Assembly (NCBI RefSeq): GCF_004005815.1
Contig: NZ_SACK01000002.1
Location: 620,001 to 684,000 of the forward strand
Origin: Mucilaginibacter limnophilus
GTDB taxonomy: Bacteria; Bacteroidota; Bacteroidia; Sphingobacteriales; Sphingobacteriaceae
Length of the DNA stretch: 64,000 bases
Direction: 5' to 3'
Part shown: positions 32,759 to 40,832 of the stretch, one piece after another
Layout: each line of letters opens with the position of its first letter
Position numbering within the stretch: position 1 is the first letter of the stretch
The notes under the pieces: generated by a model
Told to the model about the DNA's origin: nothing
Databases searched by the model: none
What the model saw: the letters and a program-made list of their open reading frames with translations, nothing else
Position numbers and translations under genes: made by a program

Positions 32759-34018
32759 CTATTTAAGTTTTTCCAGCGCGGCTTTAATGCGCGGTATAGT
32801 AAGCTGTATATCTTCGTTGGTTATAGTACCTACCGATGCCCTGAACCAGGCCATGTCTTCACCGGTACCAAATGCCGAAAACGGTACAAAGGCAATACCC
32901 GCGTTTTTAATCAGGTAAAAGTTAATGTCGGTTGCCGTTTCTAGTACCTTGCCCTCAGGCGTGGTTTTGCCCAGGTAATCAATTTTTATGGTAAGATAGA
33001 TGGCGCCCATCGGCTCAATAGAATCAACCGCGAAACCTTCAGCTTTCAATTGCTGAAACCCGCTATGTAAACTGTTCAGGCTTGTTTGTACGTGTTCTTT
33101 AATATTGTCAAGATAAGTGTTCACAGTGCTTTCGCCTGCAAGGTATTTTGCCATAGCCACCTGCTCGGCTTTTGGCGCCCATGCGCCCATATGGCCTACA
33201 ATGGCTTTCATGTTATTCACAATTTTAGCCGGACCAAAACCCCAGCCCACACGTACGCCCGTTGCGGCAAAGCATTTTGAACCGCCATCAACAAAAATAG
33301 TGTAGTTGCGCAGTTCGGGGCGCAGTGTAACAGGGTCATAGTGTTTGTGCTCGCCAAAGGTAAGCTGCGAGTATATCTGATCATACAGCAGGTAAAGCGG
33401 TTTTTCACCCTCAGCGCGGGTTTTGTTCTCTTCAATAACCAGATCACAAATTTCTTCCAGGTCTTTTTTGCTGAACATGGTACCAGTTGGGTTAAGCGGC
33501 GAACACAGCGCCAGCAAAGCAGCCCCTTTTATATACGGACGAAGCTCATCTGCCGTAGGCATAAAATTATTTTCGGGTAGGGTTTGCACCATTATGCCAT
33601 CGGCCTTCAGCAAGTCGCAGTAGTGATTATTGTTCCATGACGGTGCCGGGAAAACCACCTTTTCGCCGGGGTTTACCACGGCCAGGTATATCGAATAAAT
33701 AAGCGGACGTGATCCGCCGGATATCAGTATTTCGTTAGCGGCTGCGTAATCAAGTCCACACCTTTGTTTCAAAAATTTAGAAACGCTTTCGCGCAGGTTC
33801 AGCATGCCATCGGCCGGCGGGTAATTGGTTTGGTTTTGGCCATAAGCCTCAATAATGCCTTGCTTCAGTTCGGCAGGAATAGGATATATATTCGAATCAA
33901 AATCCCCAATGGTAAGGTTGGCAATATTTTCGCCTTTACGCTTCAGTTCGTTTATTTCAGCGGCGATTTTAATTATTTCAGATCCGCGCAGATTTTGGGC
34001 TAATGCCGATACACTCAT
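32759..34018 (-). CDS. PLP-dependent class I/II aminotransferase
   Basis: A 419-residue fold-type I aminotransferase of the aspartate-aminotransferase superfamily. The PLP Schiff-base Lys is residue 248 in VDGGSKCFAATGVRVGWGFGP; other PLP contacts are ISGGSRPLIYS, the CSPLNPTG loop and YLLYDQIYSQL. ATG 34018 is chosen because a TAnnTTTG element (34044-34037) would overlap the earlier TTG start at 34039. Substrate specificity is not readable; aspartate or an aromatic/branched amino acid are possible. The hypothetical gene downstream likely shares its mRNA. Confidence 0.92.
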   Translation of the reverse strand: MSVSALAQNLRGSEIIKIAAEINELKRKGENIANLTIGDFDSNIYPIPAELKQGIIEAYGQNQTNYPPADGMLNLRESVSKFLKQRCGLDYAAANEILISGGSRPLIYSIYLAVVNPGEKVVFPAPSWNNNHYCDLLKADGIMVQTLPENNFMPTADELRPYIKGAALLALCSPLNPTGTMFSKKDLEEICDLVIEENKTRAEGEKPLYLLYDQIYSQLTFGEHKHYDPVTLRPELRNYTIFVDGGSKCFAATGVRVGWGFGPAKIVNNMKAIVGHMGAWAPKAEQVAMAKYLAGESTVNTYLDNIKEHVQTSLNSLHSGFQQLKAEGFAVDSIEPMGAIYLTIKIDYLGKTTPEGKVLETATDINFYLIKNAGIAFVPFSAFGTGEDMAWFRASVGTITNEDIQLTIPRIKAALEKLK

Positions 34019-34036
34019 AATAGTATTGTTTACCGG

Positions 34037-34044
34037 CAAATATA
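34037..34044 (-). promoter_or_regulatory. TATATTTG -7 element of the aminotransferase gene
   Basis: Read on the minus strand, TATATTTG matches TAnnTTTG and ends 18 nt before ATG 34018. It argues against a start at 34039. No -33 TTG is found at 19-22 nt. Confidence 0.4.
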
Positions 34045-34148
34045 ATTAATAAGGCGGGATGCATTAAATACACACAATTAAATTATCACTGTTGTAGCGC
34101 TGTATTACTTGTTGCCGTTTTTACTGTAAATAATTCAGCCCAAACAAT

Positions 34149-34730
34149 ATGAAACAATTTTTAATAATATTGATGATAGCTGCAGTTGGTTTGCAAGGCT
34201 GCAAAAAAGACAAAAACCACGTTGACCCGGACATTCATTTTTCGGTGCCGTCCGATAATATTTTAAGTTATAACAACCCGATCCCGGCGCTCGATATTGA
34301 CGGTGATGGTATAAGGGATGCAGGTTTAGCCGTTTACTTGTATATGGAAGACGGCTGGACTATTGAGCACTATTATATCTATCCTGAAGATCATGCTGAT
34401 ATAGCAGTGCAAAATGAAGATGACGGTATTGCTTTTGAAGCAAACAAAAGCATCGCGGAAGGTTTTACTCCAAATGGCAAATGGTATAACAATCGTACGG
34501 TTTTATTTGAGAAGAGAATCAAAACTAACGAGGTTATGTTTACAGGCAACTGGAAAAACGCCCGGGACAAATACCTTGGTTTGCGTATAAAAAAGAATGG
34601 CAAATATTATTACGGATGGCTAAAGATGAGTCACCGGATAGAGGATAACAATGCAACTGTGCTGGTAATATCACGTATGGCCATACAAAGCCGGCCCGAT
34701 ACACGAATTAAAACAATCGATAAAAATTAA
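34149..34730 (+). CDS. Small lipoprotein of unknown function
   Basis: A 193-residue lipoprotein (signal MKQFLIILMIAAVGLQGC, Cys18, then KKDKNH, a surface-type start). A short DIDGDGIRDAG loop near residue 55 looks like an EF-hand or FG-GAP calcium site. The remainder is beta-rich (VMFTGNWKNARDKYLGLRIKKNGKYYYGWLKM). This ending resembles small Bacteroidota lipoproteins of unknown role. It stands alone, ended by a bidirectional terminator. Confidence 0.8.
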   Translation: MKQFLIILMIAAVGLQGCKKDKNHVDPDIHFSVPSDNILSYNNPIPALDIDGDGIRDAGLAVYLYMEDGWTIEHYYIYPEDHADIAVQNEDDGIAFEANKSIAEGFTPNGKWYNNRTVLFEKRIKTNEVMFTGNWKNARDKYLGLRIKKNGKYYYGWLKMSHRIEDNNATVLVISRMAIQSRPDTRIKTIDKN

Positions 34731-34733
34731 CTA

Positions 34734-34769
34734 TAAAAAAAGCGGCTGTATTTACAGCCGCTTTTTTTA
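34734..34769. terminator. Bidirectional terminator between lipoprotein and desaturase genes
   Basis: AGCGGCTGTA / TACAGCCGCT hairpin flanked by A7 and T7, so it works for both convergent genes. Confidence 0.92.
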
Positions 34770-35507
34770 TTATCCTGCTATTGGTTTTCGCAGTTTTATC
34801 AGGCGAACCCAATGCATAAATTTCATTACAGGGTAAACCGGATCAAGCTCAAACCATTTTGCACCGAAGTTGGCCTTGTTTGGGCTGCGGTGGTGATTGT
34901 TCTGGAACAGTTCGCCAAGCATAAGAAAATCAAACGGGGTTGAATTTTTTGATTTGTCGCCGTTGTCAAAGTTAGCGTAACCATACTTGTGGCCGCACCA
35001 GTTAACAATGGCGCCATGCAGCGGGCCCATTATATAATGTACAGGCAGTAACAAAAACATCCACCAGCTGGTAGCAAACGCGATATAAAACCAGGTATAT
35101 AAACCAACAAATACCAGGCGCGAAGCAATGGTTGAACCCCATTTATCAATAAGCGGCCATTCAGGAAGGTTTCCTTTAAAACGGGCTTCAGGTTCTTTTA
35201 AGCGGCGCAGGTGCTGACCGTAATTTAACGAGGTGTAATACATCATTTGAAAAACATCCCTGAAAAAGTGCGGCGAATGCGGATCCTTTTCGGTATCGCT
35301 GTAAGCATGGTGCTCACGGTGCATTAACGCGTATGCGCGCGGATTTAAAAATGATGATCCCTGACAAACGAATGTAAGGAAATGAAAAATGCGCTCCCTT
35401 ACCTTGCCTGTACTGAACATTTTATGAGATGCATAACGATGCAGGTAAAATGTTTGAAAGAACAGGGAAAGGAACCAGTGTGCAAGAAAGAAAATTAATA
35501 TATACAC
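34770..35507 (-). CDS. Acyl-CoA / fatty-acid desaturase, membrane-bound
   Basis: A 245-residue integral membrane desaturase with the three histidine boxes that hold its diiron centre: HRYASH (23-28), HREHHAYSD (about 63) and NNHHRSPNKANFG (about 205). Four hydrophobic spans surround them. Such enzymes introduce a cis double bond into a saturated acyl chain, usually at delta-9, and adjust membrane fluidity. It starts 36 nt after a TACCTTTG element (35550-35543 on the minus strand). A short version of the family, without a fused cytochrome b5. Confidence 0.9.
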   Translation of the reverse strand: MYILIFFLAHWFLSLFFQTFYLHRYASHKMFSTGKVRERIFHFLTFVCQGSSFLNPRAYALMHREHHAYSDTEKDPHSPHFFRDVFQMMYYTSLNYGQHLRRLKEPEARFKGNLPEWPLIDKWGSTIASRLVFVGLYTWFYIAFATSWWMFLLLPVHYIMGPLHGAIVNWCGHKYGYANFDNGDKSKNSTPFDFLMLGELFQNNHHRSPNKANFGAKWFELDPVYPVMKFMHWVRLIKLRKPIAG

Positions 35508-35601
35508 AATTAAGACTTATAATAGATATTCAAAAAATTACGCAAAGGTACAATTAATAACCCGTAGTAACTTTTAAATTATACTAAAAGTGACCCAAAT
35601 C

Positions 35602-35638
35602 AAAAAAGGCCGCCCTATTTACCAGGGCGGCCTTTTTT
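35602..35638 (-). terminator. Terminator of the DUF2383 gene
   Basis: AAAAAAGGCCGCCCT / AGGGCGGCCTTTTTT, perfect 15-bp arms. It follows the minus-strand gene at 35651 and lies upstream of the desaturase gene. Confidence 0.92.
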
Positions 35639-35650
35639 GAGCGTAATGCC

Positions 35651-36103
35651 TTATACAGCGCTGTCGCGAAGTAATTTAATACGGTCGTGACCTTCGTTAA
35701 TTTTTTGTTGCTGAGTGCTAAGCAACACAGCTACGGTTGCAGGCAGTTCTTCTGCCAGGGCCGATTGGTATGCTTTTTTAATAGCATCTTCGCCACGTTC
35801 ACACTCTTCAAGTATGCTTTTACGGTCGTGTCCGCTAAAAGTAGCTTTTACATCAAGCCATGCACGGTGTATAGTACCGGTGATGCTATTGCCATGATCG
35901 GGCTGATCGCCAAGCTGAGCTACAGCAGCAGTTAATTCCTGTACGTTGGTGCGGCTGTCTTGCGCAAACATGGTAAACAGGTTTTGCAGGTCATTATCTT
36001 CAGGGCTTAATTCTTTGCTGGCGCGGGTAAAACCGTCCACGCGGTCGTTATTAAGCTGTATCAAATCGTTTAAAACTTCAACTGATTTTTCTATGGTTTC
36101 CAT
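35651..36103 (-). CDS. PA2169-family four-helix-bundle protein (DUF2383)
   Basis: A 150-residue helical protein of the ferritin-like PA2169/DUF2383 family. Seen: EVLNDLIQLNNDRVDGFTRASKEL, QDSRTNVQELTAAVAQLGD and ILEECERGEDAIKKAYQSAL. Family members are often found with stress genes; their function is not settled. The metal-ligand pattern is incomplete. It is a single gene with its own terminator. Confidence 0.88.
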   Translation of the reverse strand: METIEKSVEVLNDLIQLNNDRVDGFTRASKELSPEDNDLQNLFTMFAQDSRTNVQELTAAVAQLGDQPDHGNSITGTIHRAWLDVKATFSGHDRKSILEECERGEDAIKKAYQSALAEELPATVAVLLSTQQQKINEGHDRIKLLRDSAV

Positions 36104-36295
36104 AATAGTATCTAATTAAAAAATTTATTGTTTAGTTAAATAAATAACCTGAGTAGGTGTTTTTTGTTTGATAAAAAATGAAAAACTACAGGTTGTAACT
36201 ATCCGGAGTTAAAAAATTATCAATTGTAGCATAGGTAGTTAATCTCAGGGAAACGTAGAGTTATTATTGCGCCGAAGATGTTGGATATTGCTGAT

Positions 36296-36332
36296 AACAC
36301 CGTGCTTCAGTTGCAAACTGAAGCACGGTGTT
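36296..36332. repeat. 17-bp perfect hairpin at the edge of the minisatellite
   Basis: AACACCGTGCTTCAGTT (36296-36312), GCA, then its exact inverted copy (36316-36332), a 37-nt hairpin with a 3-nt loop. The last bases of its right arm are the first bases of the 9-bp repeat array. On the minus strand it lies downstream of the LLM oxidoreductase gene and may end or protect that transcript. Confidence 0.85.
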
Positions 36333-36405
36333 GACGGTGTTGACGGTGTTGACGGTGTTGACGGTGTTGACGGTGTTGACGGTGTTGACGGTGTTGCAGG
36401 TGTTG
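36325..36405. repeat. 9-bp minisatellite, eight exact copies plus one variant
   Basis: ACGGTGTTG is repeated exactly eight times (36325-36396) and followed by CAGGTGTTG. A complementary GTTGCCGTCAACACC at 36421-36435 could fold back on the array. It sits in the 343-bp gap 36104-36446; the rest of that gap shows nothing else. The Val-Asp-Gly / Leu-Thr-Val frames across it are artefacts of the repeat. Confidence 0.95.
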
Positions 36406-36446
36406 ATTTATATATATACTGTTGCCGTCAACACCTACACTTTGCT

Positions 36447-37460
36447 TTACGCTTTCATTCCAAACACCTCCGCCAGCAACTCGTACGAACGCAGCCTGTC
36501 TTCAAATTCTTCGGTAATGGTAACAATCATTAATTCGTCAACATCATATTCATCAGCCAGGGTAGTGAGTTTTGCTTTTATTTGATCGGGTGTACCGGTG
36601 ATAACGCGTTTGCTGTTATAGGCAATGCGGTCGAGCTCGGCCTGGGTGTACTCAATGTCCTTTACGTCTTCATAACCTATTGGGAAAACTGGCGCGCCCT
36701 TTTCAAACTGCAAAAAGCGGTGTTCCATCACGGCGCGGTGCTGCTTCAGCTTTTCTTCATCTTCCGAGCAAAAAACAAACAGCGCCACGTTTACCTGCGG
36801 TTGGGCCAGATCTTCCGACGGTTTAAAGCGCTGACGATACATCTGCACGCTTTGCGCCCCGCCATACGGGTTGATAAAATGCGCGTACGAAAACGCCATG
36901 CCAAAATGCGCCGCGAATAACCCGCTTTGCCCGCTCGAGCTAAGCAGCCACATGGCCGGCACGGTTGATACCTGCGGTATAGCCCGCACTTTTGACTGCG
37001 GTGTACCGGGCACGCCGCGATCGTGAAAGTAGTTGATCAGGTCGTGCAGTTGTTCAATAAAATCCTGCTCGCTAAACTGGTTGCTGGGGTTAAGCACGCT
37101 CGCGGTAAGCCTGTCGGTACCCGGCGCGCGGCCCATACCCAGGTCAATCCGTCCCGGGAAAAGCGCTTCAAGCATCCTAAAGTTTTCGGCAACCTTTAAG
37201 GTACTATGGTTAGGCATCATAATGCCACCCGAACCAAAGCGCAGATTTTGGGTTTGGCCTGCCAGGTGTGCAATCAATACTTCGGGCGTTGAGCCTGCAA
37301 GCAGGCCGGTATTATGGTGTTCGGCCACCCAGTAACGGTGATAGCCTAATTGGTCGGTATGTTTTGCAAGGGAAATGGTTTCCTGTACCGCCTGTTCAGG
37401 TGTTACACCTTTGCGTATGGGCGACTGGTCGAGTACACTTAGTTTAATTTGCTTTGTCAT
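36447..37460 (-). CDS. LLM-class flavin-dependent oxidoreductase (luciferase-like)
   Basis: A 337-residue bacterial-luciferase-like protein using FMN or F420. The opening IKLSVLDQSPIRKGVTPEQA and the SGGIMMPNHSTLKVAENFRMLEALFPGRIDLGMGRAPG block mark the group of E. coli YhbW-like oxidoreductases. ATG 37460 (MTKQIKLSV) is preferred over the frame's earlier start at 37484. A TAGTTTTG element lies 21 nt upstream (37489-37482). Substrate unknown. Its 3' end is 40 bp from the minisatellite. Confidence 0.9.
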   Translation of the reverse strand: MTKQIKLSVLDQSPIRKGVTPEQAVQETISLAKHTDQLGYHRYWVAEHHNTGLLAGSTPEVLIAHLAGQTQNLRFGSGGIMMPNHSTLKVAENFRMLEALFPGRIDLGMGRAPGTDRLTASVLNPSNQFSEQDFIEQLHDLINYFHDRGVPGTPQSKVRAIPQVSTVPAMWLLSSSGQSGLFAAHFGMAFSYAHFINPYGGAQSVQMYRQRFKPSEDLAQPQVNVALFVFCSEDEEKLKQHRAVMEHRFLQFEKGAPVFPIGYEDVKDIEYTQAELDRIAYNSKRVITGTPDQIKAKLTTLADEYDVDELMIVTITEEFEDRLRSYELLAEVFGMKA

Positions 37461-37546
37461 ATATAATATATGTATACAACGCAAAACTAAACGTACGGTG
37501 CTTTCAAAATAAGCACAAGCCGTTTTATGGCATTGCCATTATATAA

Positions 37547-37622
37547 AGCGGCCGGAAGTGTAAACATATCTTACTTAATTCCCCTAAAACAAGCATGTGA
37601 TATATTTACCTCCCGGCCGCTT
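37547..37622. repeat. Spaced inverted repeat between two minus-strand genes
   Basis: AAGCGGCCGG (37547-37556) and CCGGCCGCTT (37613-37622), perfect arms 56 bp apart, in the gap between the PKD lipoprotein gene and the LLM gene. It might end the PKD transcript; the wide loop makes this uncertain. Confidence 0.45.
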
Positions 37623-37641
37623 AACTTGAACTATGCTGCGG

Positions 37642-38496
37642 TTATGGGTTGATCTTTAAATTAATCGATCGGGGTGCCGATTGCAAAGTGCCTTTCTTTG
37701 CTATCAGCTGTATGGTATAGGTGCCCGGTTTGCTGAATTTCACTTCCGGGTGTTCGTCTGTCGACGCCGGCGGTCCGTCGGTACCAAAGGTCCATAGCCA
37801 GCTGTCAGCATTTTTTGACAGGTTAACCAGCTGTATCGGCTCGTTAACCGTGTATGGAAACGGATGGTATGGTAAAGCAAACTTAGCTACCGGGTTATTA
37901 TTCGCAGTGATGTTAACCGTATCGGTAAACACCGTCTGCTGGTCGCCATTAATGGCGGTTAAAATAACCGCGTAATCACCGGGCTGGTTAAACGTTACTT
38001 TCGGGTTTGGCTCATGGTAGATGTTGCCGTTTATTTCCCATTCATATTGCAACCCGTTAACCGATTCGTTGTTAAACTGCACTACTGCAGGCGCATAAGT
38101 TTGATTGTCTTTATAGGTAAATGAAAAATGCGCCAGTGGTTTGTTGTCAGTCGCTATGGCCAGTGTTTGTTTATATACCGACTTGAGTTCGCCCTTTATA
38201 GCCGTTAGTACCACGTCATACACGCCTTCTTGGGCATATTTCACTTTGCCGGGTATTTGCTGTGTTGATGTTTCGCCGTTGCCAAAGTTCCATTTGTAGC
38301 TATCAGCGTATTGCGAACTGTTTGCAAACGTTATTTCAGCATTTACCCGCTGAGTGCCCGTCCAAGTGAAATGCGCTAAAGGTTGCACATCTTCATTTTT
38401 GTTTGGATCAGGCTTGCTGCTGCCGCCTTTTTTGCAGGCGCTTTCCGCAAGTATCAGCATGGTTAGGGCTGCCAGCCATAGGTTAACGTTTCTCAT
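37642..38496 (-). CDS. PKD-domain lipoprotein
   Basis: A 284-residue lipoprotein (signal ends at Cys21, AESACKKGG). Three PKD (Ig-like) domains of about 80 residues follow, each with the YxWxFGNG-type motif: SYKWNFGNGETSTQQ, LQYEWEINGNIYHEPNP (drifted) and SWLWTFGTDGPPASTDEHP, and GxYxVxLTA strands. PKD domains usually mediate protein or glycan contacts at the surface. ATG 38496 is chosen over the frame's earlier start at 38535 because it gives the signal. It is downstream of the lipoprotein gene at 38570. Confidence 0.88.
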   Translation of the reverse strand: MRNVNLWLAALTMLILAESACKKGGSSKPDPNKNEDVQPLAHFTWTGTQRVNAEITFANSSQYADSYKWNFGNGETSTQQIPGKVKYAQEGVYDVVLTAIKGELKSVYKQTLAIATDNKPLAHFSFTYKDNQTYAPAVVQFNNESVNGLQYEWEINGNIYHEPNPKVTFNQPGDYAVILTAINGDQQTVFTDTVNITANNNPVAKFALPYHPFPYTVNEPIQLVNLSKNADSWLWTFGTDGPPASTDEHPEVKFSKPGTYTIQLIAKKGTLQSAPRSINLKINP

Positions 38497-38510
38497 TGTC
38501 AAGGTAGATG

Positions 38511-38541
38511 ATAGCGATGGGAGGTAGAGGCCCATCGCTAT
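38511..38541. promoter_or_regulatory. 11-bp perfect hairpin upstream of the PKD gene
   Basis: ATAGCGATGGG (38511-38521) and CCCATCGCTAT (38531-38541) with a 9-nt loop, 15 nt upstream of the PKD start. There is no T-run, so an mRNA leader structure or an intercistronic processing site between two lipoprotein genes is more likely than a terminator. Confidence 0.5.
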
Positions 38542-38569
38542 TGTATATTGAGCCCTCGCGGGCGGTTGA

Positions 38570-39232
38570 TTATTTTATGTTGTAATTGAACAACTCAGAT
38601 TTGCTTACGTCTTCGTCGCCAAACTTGCTGTAGATACCAATGATACCTACGCCTTTTGCTACATAGAAATCAAGTTGTGACAGCGTTTCCCATTCGCCTT
38701 CCTCTAATTCTACTTGTAATTCAACTTTGCTGTGAATAACATTGCTATAGTTTTTGCCGAGGATGTTTTTAGAAATGCCTTTTTCAACAATCGTAGTTTT
38801 TACTTTTACTGTAAATTCGGTTTCACCGTCTTGAACTACTAAATCCTCAGTCCAGTTATCACCGGCATTTTTTGCATCGTTTAAGTAAGTTAACGCTATA
38901 GCTTCATTCAGGCCTGCTTCGTAATACATGCTGTAAACGCTGCCGTTTACGCCGATAAAGCCCTGGCTGGTTTCGTCGCCGGTAACTGAATTTAATATAT
39001 GGTAAGTTTTACCGTTTACGTTTTTGGTTTCGGCTAACATGGTGTTGGTTGAAGTGTCAACAGACGCGCCTTCACCAAACGATGTGTTGCGGTATTTCCA
39101 AACTGAACCTGCGGTAACGGGTTGGTAGCTGTCGCCTTTGCCGCCAGGGTTGTTGTTATCGTCTTTGTCTTTTTTGCAAGCGCCTAAAAACAGGGTTGCA
39201 ACTGCTGCTAAAGTGAATATGGTTTTTTTCAT
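38570..39232 (-). CDS. Lipoprotein of unknown function
   Basis: A 220-residue lipoprotein (MKKTIFTLAAVATLFLGAC, Cys19, KKDKDDNNN), probably surface-exposed. The body is beta-rich: YQPVTAGSVWKYRNTS, KTYHILNSVTGDE, and a final FYVAKGVGIIGIYSKFGDEDV. The 'yyakGvGlv' ending is common in Bacteroidota lipoproteins of unknown role. It is probably cotranscribed with the PKD gene 74 bp downstream. Confidence 0.78.
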   Translation of the reverse strand: MKKTIFTLAAVATLFLGACKKDKDDNNNPGGKGDSYQPVTAGSVWKYRNTSFGEGASVDTSTNTMLAETKNVNGKTYHILNSVTGDETSQGFIGVNGSVYSMYYEAGLNEAIALTYLNDAKNAGDNWTEDLVVQDGETEFTVKVKTTIVEKGISKNILGKNYSNVIHSKVELQVELEEGEWETLSQLDFYVAKGVGIIGIYSKFGDEDVSKSELFNYNIK

Positions 39233-39544
39233 GATGTTTAATTTTTAAAGCCTTTCACAGGGCTGTTTTTGTGATTAAGTAAATGTTTTAAAGTGTGCCG
39301 CCAAACCCAGGGTACCGGCTGCATTTGCGGCGATTTGAAGACATTGACGGAATTTTTTGGCCTGGCGTTACAATGGGTGTTTGAAAAAAATTGTTAAAGC
39401 TTGTCTTAGTGTAATAATCAGCCAAATAGGGATTGTACGCGTAATTTCTCTATATAGAAAGTGAATTTAGGCACCCGGAAAATGGGGACTTAGTGTATTG
39501 AGATTTTTTGAAAAAAATTGTATATAATCATTATTTTAGGAGTG
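39233..39544. other. Intergenic region between divergent genes
   Basis: 312 bp without a gene. It holds the two divergent control regions. GTATAT (39520-39525) and TTAGGAGTGATGA (39536-39548) before the plus-strand gene resemble the antitoxin upstream region at 27770-27800. AAGCCTTTCACAGGGCT near 39249 is a weak hairpin. Nothing else stands out. Confidence 0.5.
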
Positions 39545-40093
39545 ATGAGCATTTTTATTTTGATGTTAATGTGGATGCTTCCACAACAAAAAGCACCGAT
39601 ACCAAGCCTTGCCGCTGATATTAAAAAGGATAGAGAGATAATATATGACGGGCATATAGATTACAACAGGCATATTAACTTCAATCATTTTACTAAGTAT
39701 GCCCGGATGAATTTTTCAGCGTTTAAATTCAAACGTTATCAGGAAGGAAAGCATAACGTGATGAGGTGGGAGCGCAAAGGAAAAAACAAACTGGTGATTT
39801 ATCAGATATCAACCGCAATACCAGTAGATACGCTATCCGGGCTAAACGAGATACGGTTAGACAGTCTTCAGACTAGCCCCGGTGAAAACCTACATGTAAA
39901 AACCACTTTTTATTTTACTACCTACATTATCAAGCCGGCTAATGGTAAGCCCCTTATTTATCAAACCGGAAAAACTTCGGGATTGCAGTTTTATATGGTG
40001 GGGGATGAAACTATTTCCCCTGTTTATGAAGCGATAGAAGTTGGCGTAAAATATCCTGAATTAAATGAGCTGTTAAAAATTGCCTCAAAGTAA
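39545..40093 (+). CDS. Hypothetical membrane-anchored protein
   Basis: A 182-residue protein with a hydrophobic N-terminus (MSIFILMLMWMLPQQ) that may be an anchor or uncleaved signal. The rest is mixed, with FKFKRYQEGKHNVMRWERKGKNKLVIYQIS and KTTFYFTTYIIKPANGKPLIYQTG. No family is recognised. ATG 39545 lies right after TTAGGAG; the frame is also open to GTG 39542 and TTG 39518. A decayed gene follows. Confidence 0.65.
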   Translation: MSIFILMLMWMLPQQKAPIPSLAADIKKDREIIYDGHIDYNRHINFNHFTKYARMNFSAFKFKRYQEGKHNVMRWERKGKNKLVIYQISTAIPVDTLSGLNEIRLDSLQTSPGENLHVKTTFYFTTYIIKPANGKPLIYQTGKTSGLQFYMVGDETISPVYEAIEVGVKYPELNELLKIASK

Positions 40094-40249
40094 TCATCAT
40101 AAACCCGATTGAAACGGATACCGGCCAGTGCTTAAGGCCTGCAGGCGTATGAGTGAAAAGCGGGAGCTGCCGGAAAAGATGAGCAGGGAAACTGCTTTTT
40201 AACTTTCAATAAGGTTACTTTTTGTAGCAGAGTGGTATAAAAAGACAGA

Positions 40250-40720
40250 ATGAAAAATCTTTTGCCTATACTCATTTTTGTTACACTTGCAATGGTTACT
40301 GCATTGTGGGCTTCTTGTTGTGGAGCTATGTTAAACCTGATAAGGAACCGACTGTAACGATGCAAATTATAACTGAGTTGAATACGGCGATAATGAAAGA
40401 GGCCCGAGGAAATATTTGACGACTCAGTTCGCAGTGTAATTGCATTGTTTTTCATGTGGCGAGAAAAATGTTGCTGCTAAACGCACTAAATGGGCCCGAT
40501 GTCTATGTGTGTACTGTCGCATCTCCTAATCTAAAAATTGATACCGTTTTGTTACTTGATATTAATACCGGAAACAATCAGATTCCGGAAATCAATTAAA
40601 TATCTACCTCAAATCGAAAATGCAAACCGGTTAAAGCGTTGCAGGGTACAAATACCAGAAACATGGCTGAATAAAATTATCGATATCAATACAGATATTC
40701 TAACATTACTCTTAATCTGA
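40250..40720 (+). pseudogene. Decayed gene with several frameshifts
   Basis: ATG 40250 opens MKNLLPILIFVTLAMVTALW, a signal-peptide-like start that stops after 35 codons. Coding-like sequence continues in other frames: SYVKPDKEPTVTMQIITELN (about 40324 onward), then FDDSVRSVIALFFMWREK, then KIDTVLLLDINTGNNQIPEIN (to about 40599) and QIENANRLKRCRVQIPETWL, to the stop at 40720. At least three frame changes are needed to join them, so no intact product is made. The ancestral protein would have been a secreted protein of about 150 residues; I cannot name it. The adjacent gaps (40094-40249, 40721-40782) show nothing clear. Confidence 0.55.
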
Positions 40721-40782
40721 TGATTAATCACTCAACTTAAATGGGTTTCTAAAGACCCAACAGAGAAACAACAGTCCGATTG

Positions 40783-40810
40783 AAACGGCGCCCTGGATGA
40801 GGCGCCGTTT
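40783..40810. terminator. Terminator-like hairpin
   Basis: AAACGGCGCC / GGCGCCGTTT perfect 10-bp arms, 8-nt loop. It lies between the decayed plus-strand gene and the end of the minus-strand gene at 40833, so it could serve both. Confidence 0.7.
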
Positions 40811-40832
40811 AATAGTTTTACCAAAGAAGTTA

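Noticed and set aside
34019..34039. Upstream start for the aminotransferase
   Set aside because: It is a TTG that overlaps the likely -7 element; ATG 34018 fits better.
36325..36405. CRISPR array
   Set aside because: Units are 9 bp with no spacers, and no cas genes are nearby.
36267..36585. Long open frames reading repeated Val-Asp-Gly or Val-Leu-Thr over the minisatellite
   Set aside because: A 9-bp tandem repeat keeps all frames open. There is no start or flanking coding signal, so it is not a gene.
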